From Citromicrobium sp. (GTDB lineage: Bacteria; Pseudomonadota; Alphaproteobacteria; Sphingomonadales; Sphingomonadaceae), in assembly GCA_002729695.1 (NCBI GenBank), contig PBYQ01000004.1, positions 108,607-172,606 on the forward strand: 64,000 bases of DNA, given 5' to 3'. The notes under the pieces were generated by a model that ran no database searches, was not told the origin of the DNA, and was given only the letters and a program-made list of their open reading frames with translations. Below are positions 36,899 through 45,461 of this stretch, piece after piece. Position numbers and translations under genes: made by a program. Positions within the stretch are counted from its first letter, which is position 1; each line of letters opens with the position of its first letter.

Positions 36899-38569
36899 GT
36901 GTCGATAAGGTTGAAGCAATGGTCGATGCCCGTGATGGGCTGCTTGGCGCTCCTGTACCCGGCCTCGGTCGCCGCCCAACCGCGCGCGACTTTCGACTAC
37001 GTCGAGTATCAGGGGCTGGACGAGACGCCGCCGACGCCTGAGGGTTACTATCGCAATCCGGTGCTGCCGGGTTTTCAGCCCGACCCGTCGATCGTGCGCG
37101 TCGGCGACGATTTTTACGCGGTAAACTCGACCTTCGTCTGGTTTCCGGGCCTGCCAATCTACCACAGCCGCGACCTCGTCCACTGGAAGCAGATCGGCAA
37201 TGCGATCGACCGTCCTGACCAGATGGACTTCAGCGGCCTGGCCACCGACCGCGGGTTGTTTGCACCGGCTATTTCCTACCACGATGGCCGCTTCTGGATC
37301 GTCAACACCTGCATCGAATGCGGCGACAATTTCGTCATCACCGCCGAGCATCCGGAGGGTCCGTGGAGCGATCCGTCGTGGCTCGACTTCGGCGGGATCG
37401 ACCCGTCGCTCTACTTCGAGGGCGACCGCGCGTGGATCGTCTACAACGACGCGCCTTCGGGCGAGCCGCGCTACGAGGGGCACCGCGCGCTGTGGCTGCA
37501 GGAATTCGACAAGGCGACGATGCAGGTGAAGCCCGAGCGGACGCTGCTGGTCGATGGCGGCGTCGATCCGTCGACGAGGCCGATCTGGGCGGAGGGTCCG
37601 CATATCTACAAGATCGATGGCTGGTACTATTTGCTTACCGCCGAAGGCGGCACGGCGGACCAGCACTCGCAGACGATCTACCGTTCGCGCTCGGTTGACG
37701 GGCCGTACGTTCCCGGTCCGGTCAACCCCATCCTGACCCAGCGCGACCTCTCGCCCGACCGGCCCGACAGGGTGGAGGCGACCGGCCACGCGGACATGGT
37801 CCAACTCGACGATGGCAGCTGGTGGGGGCTGTTTCTCGGCACACGGCCCTTCGCGGGCCAGTCGACGCTGCTCGGGCGTGAGACCTTCCTGCTCCCGCTC
37901 AAGTGGGTCGATGGCTGGCCGCGCTTCCTCGATCCGGGCGAAGCCGTGCCGCCGCTTGTCGCCAAGCCCGATCTACCCCAATCGCCGGGCGAGGATTTCT
38001 CGTCCTGGCGCGACGACTTCGATCAGGTCTCGCTTTCGGACGAGTGGATCACGATGCGCAGCCCCACCGGCGAATCGCAGATGCTGCACGATGTCGAGCG
38101 CGGGAAACTGGAGCTGGTGCCCGTTACGAAAGCGGCAGGCAGCCTCGACCGGTTTGCGTTCATGGGGCGCCGGATGCGTCATCACGCGGCCGACTTCACC
38201 ACCTCGGTCGATCTGGCAAGCGAAGGCCAGGGCGACTTCGCAGGGCTCCTGGCCTTCATGGACGAGGATCATTTTCTGACCGTCGGCATCGAAGATGCGG
38301 GCGGAGGAAATCGGATTGTCGTCCGCCTGTGCAAGGACCCTGTGGATGCGGGGCGCGGCACGGTCATCTACAGCACCCCGTGGAATGGCGATAAAGCACA
38401 GCTGCGCCTGTCGATGCGCGGCGGCTCCGCCACCGCGAGCTGGCGCGGTGGCGACGAGGATAGCTGGCAGCAGTCGCCGCAGATCGACGTCGAACCGCTT
38501 GCCTCGATCCACGCGGGGCTGTTCACCGGACTGGTGGTCGGCCCCTACGCGATCGCTGGGGAGCAGTGA
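36899..38569 (+). CDS. GH43 beta-xylosidase/alpha-L-arabinofuranosidase
   Basis: A 556-residue family 43 enzyme. The start is a GTG seven bases after AAGGGAG; earlier codons would overlap the operator. A signal peptide ends near SVAAQ (about residue 27). The five-bladed propeller carries the catalytic base Asp62 (FQPDPSIV), pKa modulator Asp168 (GGIDPSLYF) and acid Glu232 (IWAEGPHIYK). A C-terminal concanavalin-like beta-sandwich (about 360-556) is typical of the XynB3-type subfamilies. It should release xylose or arabinose from arabinoxylo-oligosaccharides. Its stop codon directly abuts that of the convergent gene. Confidence 0.9.
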   Translation: MSIRLKQWSMPVMGCLALLYPASVAAQPRATFDYVEYQGLDETPPTPEGYYRNPVLPGFQPDPSIVRVGDDFYAVNSTFVWFPGLPIYHSRDLVHWKQIGNAIDRPDQMDFSGLATDRGLFAPAISYHDGRFWIVNTCIECGDNFVITAEHPEGPWSDPSWLDFGGIDPSLYFEGDRAWIVYNDAPSGEPRYEGHRALWLQEFDKATMQVKPERTLLVDGGVDPSTRPIWAEGPHIYKIDGWYYLLTAEGGTADQHSQTIYRSRSVDGPYVPGPVNPILTQRDLSPDRPDRVEATGHADMVQLDDGSWWGLFLGTRPFAGQSTLLGRETFLLPLKWVDGWPRFLDPGEAVPPLVAKPDLPQSPGEDFSSWRDDFDQVSLSDEWITMRSPTGESQMLHDVERGKLELVPVTKAAGSLDRFAFMGRRMRHHAADFTTSVDLASEGQGDFAGLLAFMDEDHFLTVGIEDAGGGNRIVVRLCKDPVDAGRGTVIYSTPWNGDKAQLRLSMRGGSATASWRGGDEDSWQQSPQIDVEPLASIHAGLFTGLVVGPYAIAGEQ

Positions 38570-39688
38570 TCACTCGGTCTTGAAGACGTAGACCGGCCCC
38601 ACGTCGATCGACTGGACTTCCGCCGCAAAATGCAGTGCCACCTGTGCGGTGCCCGCGGGAATGTCGCGCGGGGCGACGGTGTTGATCCGGATCAGCTGCC
38701 ACTTCTGGCCGATATTGAAGATGTTCTCTGCGAAACCGTCGTAGGGCGGCGCGTTGTCCTGAATGCGCATGGCGACCAGGCCATTGCCGTCGGGCGTTTC
38801 GGCACTCACCGTCTTGGCCGCGATGGCGATCAGCAGCTTGTCGCCTGCGGCGATGTCCTGCTCGATGGGGATGCCTGCCACGAGATCCCAGTCGTTCTGG
38901 CCGAGTTCGGTGAGCGAAAAGCGGGTGGCGTGGCCGAGCCAGATGCCCGGTTCGTCGCGGTTCTCGATCGTGCCGACGACTGCCGAATTCTGCCAGTTTC
39001 GCAGGTCTGGCTTGTTGAGCAGCGTGCCGGCCCCCGCAAGCGGTTCGGGAATGAGCGGCTCGTCGGTCGCCGCCGGCTTTTCTTCCGCTGGCTTCTGCGT
39101 GCCGAGGATCGATGTTGCGCCCTTGACCACGATCGTCTGGCCGATCTCGATCGTCTGCTTCGCGGCCCCGAACTGGAATGCGATCGTCGCGTCTTTCTGC
39201 CTGATGGGCAGGTTCGCGCTGCCGGTAACCTCGTACCACTCCCAATCGGAGCCAATGAACAGGGTCTTCTCGCCGAAGCCGCCGTAGGGCGGTGCGTTTT
39301 CCTGCACCCGCACGCCCAGGAGCCCTTTGCCATCCGCGGTATCTGCGGAAACCGTGCGGGCGTAGAAGCCGACGGTAACGGTGTCGCCGCGTTCGATCGG
39401 AGCGAGCAGCGGAACGTGGGTCTGGCTGGACCAGAGCTCCGGTCCTTTGGTCTTCACCTCGTAACGACGCGCGGCTCCGCCGCCGGGAATATCGGCGTTC
39501 TGGACGCCTTTTACGTCAAGCGCAGACCCTTGGGTGGGCCACACGATATCGCGCGGGTCGTTGATCAGACTGCCGGGCAGCTGTTCGTCGAAGGCCTGCA
39601 ATTCAGGAGGGATCTGCGCTGCGGCGGGCGGCGCCGCGAGCATCAGCATCGGGAGGGCGAGGCCGGAAAGTATGGGGCGAGCACGCAT
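38570..39688 (-). CDS. Secreted protein with two tandem carbohydrate-binding-like beta-sandwich domains
   Basis: A 372-residue exported protein without a recognisable catalytic domain. The signal peptide ends PPAAAQ (about residue 25), and AAGGAG precedes the ATG. Two homologous halves are visible. The first contains VRVQENAPPYGGFGEKTLFI then DWEWYEVTG; the second contains MRIQDNAPPYDGFAENIFNI then KWQLIRIN. A linker rich in Pro, Ala and Glu (about 195-215) lies between. The repeat pattern resembles CBM4/9-type or galactose-binding-like domains, so glycan binding is the best guess. It is transcribed ahead of nothing else and sits downstream of the GH5 glucanase with a 17-base gap, under operator copy 5. 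Confidence 0.7.
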   Translation of the reverse strand: MRARPILSGLALPMLMLAAPPAAAQIPPELQAFDEQLPGSLINDPRDIVWPTQGSALDVKGVQNADIPGGGAARRYEVKTKGPELWSSQTHVPLLAPIERGDTVTVGFYARTVSADTADGKGLLGVRVQENAPPYGGFGEKTLFIGSDWEWYEVTGSANLPIRQKDATIAFQFGAAKQTIEIGQTIVVKGATSILGTQKPAEEKPAATDEPLIPEPLAGAGTLLNKPDLRNWQNSAVVGTIENRDEPGIWLGHATRFSLTELGQNDWDLVAGIPIEQDIAAGDKLLIAIAAKTVSAETPDGNGLVAMRIQDNAPPYDGFAENIFNIGQKWQLIRINTVAPRDIPAGTAQVALHFAAEVQSIDVGPVYVFKTE

Positions 39689-39705
39689 GTCAGGCTCCTT
39701 GCTGG

Positions 39706-40740
39706 TCAATCGTCTTCGGGAAGGCCCATCGCGGCGCGCATGCCGGGCAGCCATTTGCCGCTCTTGCGATCCCAGAAGGGGAAGGTGTTCGCGTAAGCCC
39801 ACGCGCACATGCCGATGCCTGTGGGCGCAAAAGCCTCGCGCACGGTGCGGTGATAGGTGACGCGGTCGGCGGTGGAGATGTGTTTGTCGTAAGCGCCGGT
39901 TTCTCCCATGAAGGGGACTTTCCCGGTGCGCTCGATATAGGCCGCGACCTTTGCGGCATCCCTTGCCAGCATTGCGCGATCTTCCTGCGTCGGGAAGGTG
40001 CGACCGGGGGGAGGAACGTCGGGTGCCACCCAATCCGCGCCTTGATGCGTGAAGGCGAACGGATCGTAATAGTGGAAGGTCGGATAGACGTTGGGATCGT
40101 CGGGCAGGGGCAGGGTGGCGAGCGAATCGACCCCGCTCCAGTTCTGGCCGCCGTAGATCACCGGGCGAGTGGCGCTGACCGCGCGGACCGCGTCGTAGGA
40201 CGGGGCGAGCGTTTCGATCAGGTTGGAATTGTCGAGCTTATCGTGCGGCTCGTTCTCCAGCTCGAACCAGAGCGTATCCTCCGGATAATCCGCGAAGCGC
40301 TCTGCGATCTGCTTCCAGACCGCGCCGTGCCATTCGGCAACCCCGGCCGGATCTTCGAAGATCGGATCGAAATGGTGGCTGTTGAGAATGACGTTGAGAT
40401 CGGCGGCAAGCGCCTGGTCGACGACGGTCTGCACGCGGTCCATCCACGCCGGATCGACCTTCCACGGGGCCTGCTGCTGCGTCTTGTTGTGCCAGCGCAC
40501 CGGAATTCGGACGGTGTCGAAGCCCGCCGCCTTGATCCGCGCGAAGTCCTCCGGAACGATCAGCGCACCGCCCCACGCGCCCTCTTTTTCCGGCTCGAGC
40601 ATGTTGCCCATGTTGATGCAGGTGCCGACCGGAAGCGACGAAGCTGTGGAAACGTTCTCAATGGCAGCAACGCTTTGTCCAGCGGTGCTGCATGCAATCA
40701 GCGAAATTGCGCATAATCCCATTGTCATGGAACGTCTCAT
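39706..40740 (-). CDS. GH5 endo-beta-glucanase (cellulase-like), lipoprotein
   Basis: A 344-residue family 5 hydrolase. The start at 40740 has GGGGAGA upstream and gives a signal with lipobox LIAC (Cys17). NMGNMLEP, TVRIPVRWH, NSHHFD, acid/base Glu164 in FELENEPHD and nucleophile Glu280 in PFMGETGAYD are visible. It is probably an endo-1,4-beta-glucanase or xyloglucanase-type enzyme acting on the beta-glucan backbone; the exact subfamily cannot be fixed by eye. Divergent from the FucP-type transporter with operator copy 5 in between. Confidence 0.87.
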   Translation of the reverse strand: MRRSMTMGLCAISLIACSTAGQSVAAIENVSTASSLPVGTCINMGNMLEPEKEGAWGGALIVPEDFARIKAAGFDTVRIPVRWHNKTQQQAPWKVDPAWMDRVQTVVDQALAADLNVILNSHHFDPIFEDPAGVAEWHGAVWKQIAERFADYPEDTLWFELENEPHDKLDNSNLIETLAPSYDAVRAVSATRPVIYGGQNWSGVDSLATLPLPDDPNVYPTFHYYDPFAFTHQGADWVAPDVPPPGRTFPTQEDRAMLARDAAKVAAYIERTGKVPFMGETGAYDKHISTADRVTYHRTVREAFAPTGIGMCAWAYANTFPFWDRKSGKWLPGMRAAMGLPEDD

Positions 40741-40780
40741 CCGGCATCTCCCCTTAGTCGGCTCTACGTGACCGCTGTCG

Positions 40781-40793
40781 GGTAGCGCTAACA
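40781..40793. promoter_or_regulatory. LacI/XylR-type operator, copy 5
   Basis: GGTAGCGCTAACA lies between the divergent GH5 glucanase and FucP-type transporter genes. It is identical to copies 1 and 2. Confidence 0.8.
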
Positions 40794-40839
40794 TGATAAG
40801 GCACGGCGGGTAAAGCGCCGAGGGGTTGAGGGGAAAGAA

Positions 40840-42108
40840 ATGAGTCGTCGTTCCGGCACGCTCGCCGCGTTTATTGCGGTCACTACGCTGTTCTTCGCTT
40901 GGGGCTTCATAACCAGCCTGATCGACCCGCTGGTCGCGGCGGTGAAGGGGATCTTCACGCTCAGCGATGCGCAGGCGCAGCTGTCCGCCTCGGCGTTTTT
41001 CATCGCCTACGGCTTGGTCAGCTTTCCTGCGGCCGCAATCATCGCGAAATGGCGCGCTGTTCCATCGATTCTCGTCGCCCTGGCGATGATGGTGATCGCG
41101 TGCCTGATCATGCTCGGCGCAGCGAATATCGCCAATTACAACCTCGTGTTGCTCGGCCTGTTCGTGCTGGCGAGCGGAATTACCATCCTGCAGGTCGCAG
41201 CAAATCCGCTGGCGGCGGCGCTCGGCGATCCGGCAAAGAGCCACTTTCGCCTCACGCTGGCGCAGACCTTCAACAGCTTCGGTACCATCATCGGCCCGGC
41301 GCTGGGCGCGAGCCTGTTCCTGTCGGGTGTCGAGGTCGTCGATGGCGTCGCGCTGACCGACGAAGTGCGCAACAACGCGCTGGCAGGCATCGACCGCGCC
41401 TATTTCTGGATCTGTGGGTTGCTGATCCTGCTGTTCCTGTTCTTCTTCCTCGCCCGCAAGACGGTGCAGCGCGCGGCACCCGTGATCGGATCGGGCAAGA
41501 ACATCGCGCAGCTCATTGGCGAGGCATTCTCTTCGCGCTGGGCGCTGCTCGGCGCGTGTGCGATTTTCCTCTACGTCGGGGCAGAGGTCGCCATCGGAAC
41601 GCAGATGGCGCTGTTCCTCAACAGCGAAAACACCTGGGGCATCAGCCTCCAGAAAGCCGGCACGCTGGTCAGTTTCTACTGGGGCGGTGCGTTTGTGGGG
41701 CGGCTCATCGGCAGCGGGCTGCTGTATTTCGTCAAGGCGAACCGTTTGCTCGCGCTCTTCACCGCCATCACCTGCGCGATGTGTCTCTACGTCTTTGCCG
41801 TGGGCGGGGTGACTGCTGGTTACGTCGCGCTGGCGATCGGGCTCTTCAACTCGATCATGTTCCCGGTGATCTTCACACTCACGCTCGAGAGGTCGAGTGC
41901 GAGCGAGGAAGCAACCTCGGCGCTGCTGTGTACGGGGATTGTCGGCGGTGCAGCGATCCCCTTCGCTGTTGGTCTCCTCTCGGGCGAGACGAGCTACACA
42001 TTCGCCTTCATCATCCCGTGCGTCTGCTACGCGCTACTGTGCCTGTTCGCCTTCTCGGCGGGCCGGGCGCAGACGGTCCGGGCAGCGGAAGCCGCCTCGG
42101 CGCACTGA
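40840..42108 (+). CDS. FucP/GluP-type MFS sugar permease
   Basis: A 422-residue, 12-helix major facilitator of the fucose/glucose-galactose permease branch, an inner-membrane H+ symporter for hexoses. Typical motifs are FFAWGFITSLIDPL in helix 1, LQVAANPLAAALG, LTLAQTFNSFGTIIGP and FNSIMFPVIFTLTLE. It has a GGGGAAAG ribosome site. It presumably imports glucose, galactose or fucose released from xyloglucan or glucan by the neighbouring enzymes. An exceptionally strong hairpin follows the stop codon. Confidence 0.9.
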   Translation: MSRRSGTLAAFIAVTTLFFAWGFITSLIDPLVAAVKGIFTLSDAQAQLSASAFFIAYGLVSFPAAAIIAKWRAVPSILVALAMMVIACLIMLGAANIANYNLVLLGLFVLASGITILQVAANPLAAALGDPAKSHFRLTLAQTFNSFGTIIGPALGASLFLSGVEVVDGVALTDEVRNNALAGIDRAYFWICGLLILLFLFFFLARKTVQRAAPVIGSGKNIAQLIGEAFSSRWALLGACAIFLYVGAEVAIGTQMALFLNSENTWGISLQKAGTLVSFYWGGAFVGRLIGSGLLYFVKANRLLALFTAITCAMCLYVFAVGGVTAGYVALAIGLFNSIMFPVIFTLTLERSSASEEATSALLCTGIVGGAAIPFAVGLLSGETSYTFAFIIPCVCYALLCLFAFSAGRAQTVRAAEAASAH

Positions 42109-42112
42109 CGAT

Positions 42113-42152
42113 CGGCGGCAGCCGGCGGAGTATGATCCGCCGGCTGCCGCTG
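42113..42152 (+). terminator. Strong hairpin terminator after the FucP-type permease
   Basis: A perfect 15-bp stem (GCGGCAGCCGGCGGA with TCCGCCGGCTGCCGC, 42115-42129 and 42136-42150) and a 6-base loop GTATGA begins 7 bases after the stop. The remainder of the gap to 42406 shows nothing else recognisable. Confidence 0.75.
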
Positions 42153-42406
42153 GCCGGGCGTGGCTCCTGACCTGTCGCATGGAAGACGGGCGGCGTCACA
42201 TCCGCCAGCTGGAGTTGCCGAAGCTGTCGGTTGTCGAGAGACAGGTCCTCAGCCGACATGCGCTTCACCGATGCCCCGCAATGCGTCAGCCCGCGCACGA
42301 TCATCGATCGTGGCGCGGGCTGCAATCACGCGAGAAGGGCGCGTGATGGGGATATCCAGAAAGCGGGAGCGGGAGGTCCTCCCCCGTCTCCATCAGTCAA
42401 CCGGCC

Positions 42407-44929
42407 TCAGGAACAGGGGAGGATGACCTCTGCGTCGGTGCCCAGGCGTACCTCGCCGATGGCGTAATCGGTCTTGCCGGTGGTCGTCAGCACGAACGGT
42501 TCGGTCAGTTCGGTTACGTCTGCGCCCTTGTTGCGCAGGCACTTGAGCGGGATGCCGTAGCGGACCCACTGGTTGCCTTCCGGAAGCTTGATCGAAGAGA
42601 AACCCTCGCTGTCCGGGCCAATCGAACCGAGCATCGCGCTGTCGGGTGCGTCCCACACCTTCATGGTCGCGAGCAGCAGGATGTCGGCATTGGTCTCCTT
42701 GGCAATATCGACCGGTTCGAAATTGCGCAGGGCCACGCTGGCCGTGCCATCGTCGATCGAGATGCGGCGTGCGCCCTCCTGTACGACGAAGTTTTCTGCG
42801 GTGACGCGAACCCGGCCGCCCAGCGCCTCCACCGGGACGGTGGTGACGCGCGTCTGTTCGCCGGTGTTCTGGCCGTTGACCAGCAGCGACCAGCGCGCCG
42901 CAGGTGCTCCCGCGCTGAACCACAGACGGCTATCGCCAGCGAGCTGGCTTGTGTCGAGTTCGGGCAGGGCGGACCACGCGCGGCTCGGGCTCGAATAGGT
43001 CAGGCCGTATCCGTAATCGAACAGCTTGCCGTCCTTCATGTCCGCCGTGCGCGGCCACGCAGCGGGCAGCTTGCCAACGAAATCGAAACGCGGTGTGCCA
43101 TCGGCATCGCCCACCAGCACGTCCGCAACCCCTTCGCCCTCGCTCCCGGGCAGCCACGCGACCACGAAGGCATCGGCGGAATTGAGCGCCGGGTTGGCGT
43201 AGAGCGGACGCCCGGTGAGCATCAACGCGATCACAGGAATGCCCTGCGCCTTGAGCTTGCGCATCGTCTCGTAAGGCCCGGTCAGTTCGGGATCGAGCGC
43301 CAGCGTCGCGCGGTCGCCCTGAAACTCGGCATAAGGCGTTTCGCCGAAGACGACCACCGCCGCATCGGGGCGCTGCGTGAAGCTGCCGTCGGGCGAAAGC
43401 TGCGCGCTGCCGCCCGCTGCTTCGACGGCATCCTCCAGCCCCGTCCAGATCGAGGTCGCGCCGGGGAAATGGCTGTTGTTTATGCCCGTACCCTGCCAGC
43501 TGAGCGTCCATCCGCCCGACTGACGGGCGATGTCATCTGCGCCTTCGCCCGCGACCAGCAGCCGGCCACCGGGCTTGAGCGGTAACACGCCCTGGTTCTT
43601 GAGCAGCACGAGCGATTTGCGCACCGCCTCGCGCGCCACCGCGCGGTGTTCGGGCGAGCCGAGCTGATCGTACTCGCCCGCGAGCAGGCGGTCTGAGGGC
43701 TTGCCCGCGTGGAAGAGGCCGAGGCGCGCCTTGACGTCGAGGATGCGGGTCACCGCCTCGTCGATCCGGGCCATCGGGATTTCGCCAGAACGCGCGCGTT
43801 TGAGCAGATCCATGTAGATCGGCTTCCACGTGTCGGGCGCCATGTACATGTCGACCCCCGCCATCAGCGCCTGCGGGCAGCTTTCGTTGGTGCAGCCTTC
43901 AACCTGGCCGTGCGCGTTCCAGTCCGAGACGACGAAGCCGCCGAAATCCATCCGGTCCTTGAGTACGCCGGTGACGAGCGACTTGTTGCCGGTCATCTTC
44001 TTGCCTTGCCAGCTGGAGAAGCTGACCATCACGGTCGCGACGCCTTCGCCGATTGCCGGGCCATACGGCGCGCCATGAACGTCGCGCAGTTCCTCTTCGG
44101 TGACCGAGCTATCGCCCTGGTCGACGCCGCCGTCGGTTCCTCCATCGGCGAGGAAGTGCTTGGTGGAGGCGATCACGTGCGGACCGGCAAGAATGTCGTT
44201 ATTGCTCGGCGGGCCCTGCAGCCCGCGGACCATCGCGCCGACGTAGGACGCGACGAGTTCGGGATTCGAGGAGTAGCCTTCGTAGGCGCGGCCCCAGCGG
44301 AAATCCTGCGGCACCGCGACTGTCGGGGCGAAGGTCCATTCCTGCCCGGTCACTCGAATTTCCTTGGCAGTGACCGCGCCGATCTTTTCGATCAGTTCTG
44401 GGTCGCGCATCGCGCCAAGGCCGATATTGTGCGGGAAAACCGTCGCCCCGATAATGTTGGCATGGCCGTGCACCGCATCCACGCCCCAGATGATCGGGAT
44501 GCCTACGCCGCCGTCGGACTTGTCGACCGAAGCATTGTAGAACGCGTCGGCTGCCGCCAGCCAGTCGGGCGCGGGCGATAGGTCGTTGCCGTTGGGACCG
44601 CTGTTGCCCCCGACCAGTATCGAACCGAGGTTATATGTCTTGGCATCCTCGGGAGTGACGCAGCACAGATCGGCCTGGACCAGCTGGCCGATCTTTTCCT
44701 CGAGAGTCATTCGGGACACGAAGTCGGCCACCATGGCGGTGTCGGACTGGGGGAGGACTATGGGGTACTCGTAGGCAGGCCAGATTTCAGGATGCGCAAC
44801 GGCCTTGCCATCCTCCATCTTCGACATTTCGTCAGACGATTGGCCGATGGTTGCATCCGGCCCCGTGGCGCACGCGGTTGCTGCCAATGCCAGAGCGAGC
44901 CCACTCGCCAAGCGCTTCCAATCGGTCAT
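42407..44929 (-). CDS. GH3 exo-beta-glucanase/beta-glucosidase with C-terminal binding domain, lipoprotein
   Basis: An 840-residue family 3 enzyme of the ExoP/glucan 1,4-beta-glucosidase type. Lipobox Cys20 (ATAC) predicts an outer-membrane or periplasmic lipoprotein. Nucleophile Asp336 is in FVVSDWNAH, with KHFLADGGTDGG and WGVDAVHGHANI. After the second domain, about 180 C-terminal residues form the galactose-binding-like module characteristic of ExoP-type exo-1,3/1,4-beta-glucanases. It probably releases glucose from beta-glucan or xyloglucan oligosaccharides. It is divergent from the symporter operon, with operator copies 6 and 7 on its upstream side. Confidence 0.9.
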   Translation of the reverse strand: MTDWKRLASGLALALAATACATGPDATIGQSSDEMSKMEDGKAVAHPEIWPAYEYPIVLPQSDTAMVADFVSRMTLEEKIGQLVQADLCCVTPEDAKTYNLGSILVGGNSGPNGNDLSPAPDWLAAADAFYNASVDKSDGGVGIPIIWGVDAVHGHANIIGATVFPHNIGLGAMRDPELIEKIGAVTAKEIRVTGQEWTFAPTVAVPQDFRWGRAYEGYSSNPELVASYVGAMVRGLQGPPSNNDILAGPHVIASTKHFLADGGTDGGVDQGDSSVTEEELRDVHGAPYGPAIGEGVATVMVSFSSWQGKKMTGNKSLVTGVLKDRMDFGGFVVSDWNAHGQVEGCTNESCPQALMAGVDMYMAPDTWKPIYMDLLKRARSGEIPMARIDEAVTRILDVKARLGLFHAGKPSDRLLAGEYDQLGSPEHRAVAREAVRKSLVLLKNQGVLPLKPGGRLLVAGEGADDIARQSGGWTLSWQGTGINNSHFPGATSIWTGLEDAVEAAGGSAQLSPDGSFTQRPDAAVVVFGETPYAEFQGDRATLALDPELTGPYETMRKLKAQGIPVIALMLTGRPLYANPALNSADAFVVAWLPGSEGEGVADVLVGDADGTPRFDFVGKLPAAWPRTADMKDGKLFDYGYGLTYSSPSRAWSALPELDTSQLAGDSRLWFSAGAPAARWSLLVNGQNTGEQTRVTTVPVEALGGRVRVTAENFVVQEGARRISIDDGTASVALRNFEPVDIAKETNADILLLATMKVWDAPDSAMLGSIGPDSEGFSSIKLPEGNQWVRYGIPLKCLRNKGADVTELTEPFVLTTTGKTDYAIGEVRLGTDAEVILPCS

Positions 44930-44971
44930 TCTTTCCTCTCCCTCGCGCAGCTTTGCGCCACGGCACCTCTA

Positions 44972-44985
44972 TGGGAGCGTTATCA
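44972..44985. promoter_or_regulatory. LacI/XylR-type operator, copy 6 (degenerate)
   Basis: TGGGAGCGTTATCA keeps the AGCG core and outer bases but departs from the palindrome on the right half. It is 42 bases upstream of the GH3 lipoprotein start on the minus strand. A weaker call on its own; its position supports it. Confidence 0.6.
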
Positions 44986-45158
44986 TCCCTTCAAATGTCT
45001 CTGCGGGCAAGGGGGAATTCTCTTGGCGGCCATAATTGCCCTTGGCTGGGGCGACGATCGGAGTTGCCCAATGCGATCGTACGTCTTAGGCTGCGAGGCT
45101 GAGCGTCACGCAAGCGATATCATATAATTCGCACGCGCTCAGGGGAGAGGGTGAATCG

Positions 45159-45461
45159 ATGACTCATCGCGATGATAGCGCTACCAAATCCTATTGGCGC
45201 GCCAATTTGCAGCTGCTTGCAATCCTGATGTCGATCTGGTTCGCCGTCTCGTTCGGGGCCGGAATCCTTCTCCGCGACTTTCTCGATCGCTTCATGATCG
45301 GCGGATATCCGCTGGGTTTCTGGTTCGCCCAGCAAGGGTCGATCTACGTCTTCATCGTCCTGATCTTTTATTACAGCTGGGCAATGCATCGGCTCGAGCG
45401 ACGCTACGCGCTCGACGACGATGACGAATCGGAAGCTACCGGTGAAGGAGCTTCTCAATGA
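45159..45461 (+). CDS. DUF4212 small membrane subunit of a sodium:solute symporter
   Basis: A 100-residue protein with two transmembrane helices and the family pattern YWRANLQLLAILMSIWFAVS, then GYPLGFWFAQQGSIYVFIVLIF. It is nearly always encoded just before an SSS-family symporter and is thought to be its small subunit. AGGGGAGAGGG precedes the ATG. Codons 5-10 contain operator copy 7. The stop overlaps the symporter start by 4 bases. Confidence 0.88.
   Translation: MTHRDDSATKSYWRANLQLLAILMSIWFAVSFGAGILLRDFLDRFMIGGYPLGFWFAQQGSIYVFIVLIFYYSWAMHRLERRYALDDDDESEATGEGASQ
45173..45186. promoter_or_regulatory. LacI/XylR-type operator, copy 7, inside a coding region
   Basis: TGATAGCGCTACCA matches the palindrome at 12 of 14 positions relative to copy 3 or better across its core. 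It lies within codons 5-10 of the DUF4212 gene rather than in the intergenic region, which could allow roadblock-style repression or pairing with copy 6 about 200 bp away by DNA looping. Confidence 0.65.
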
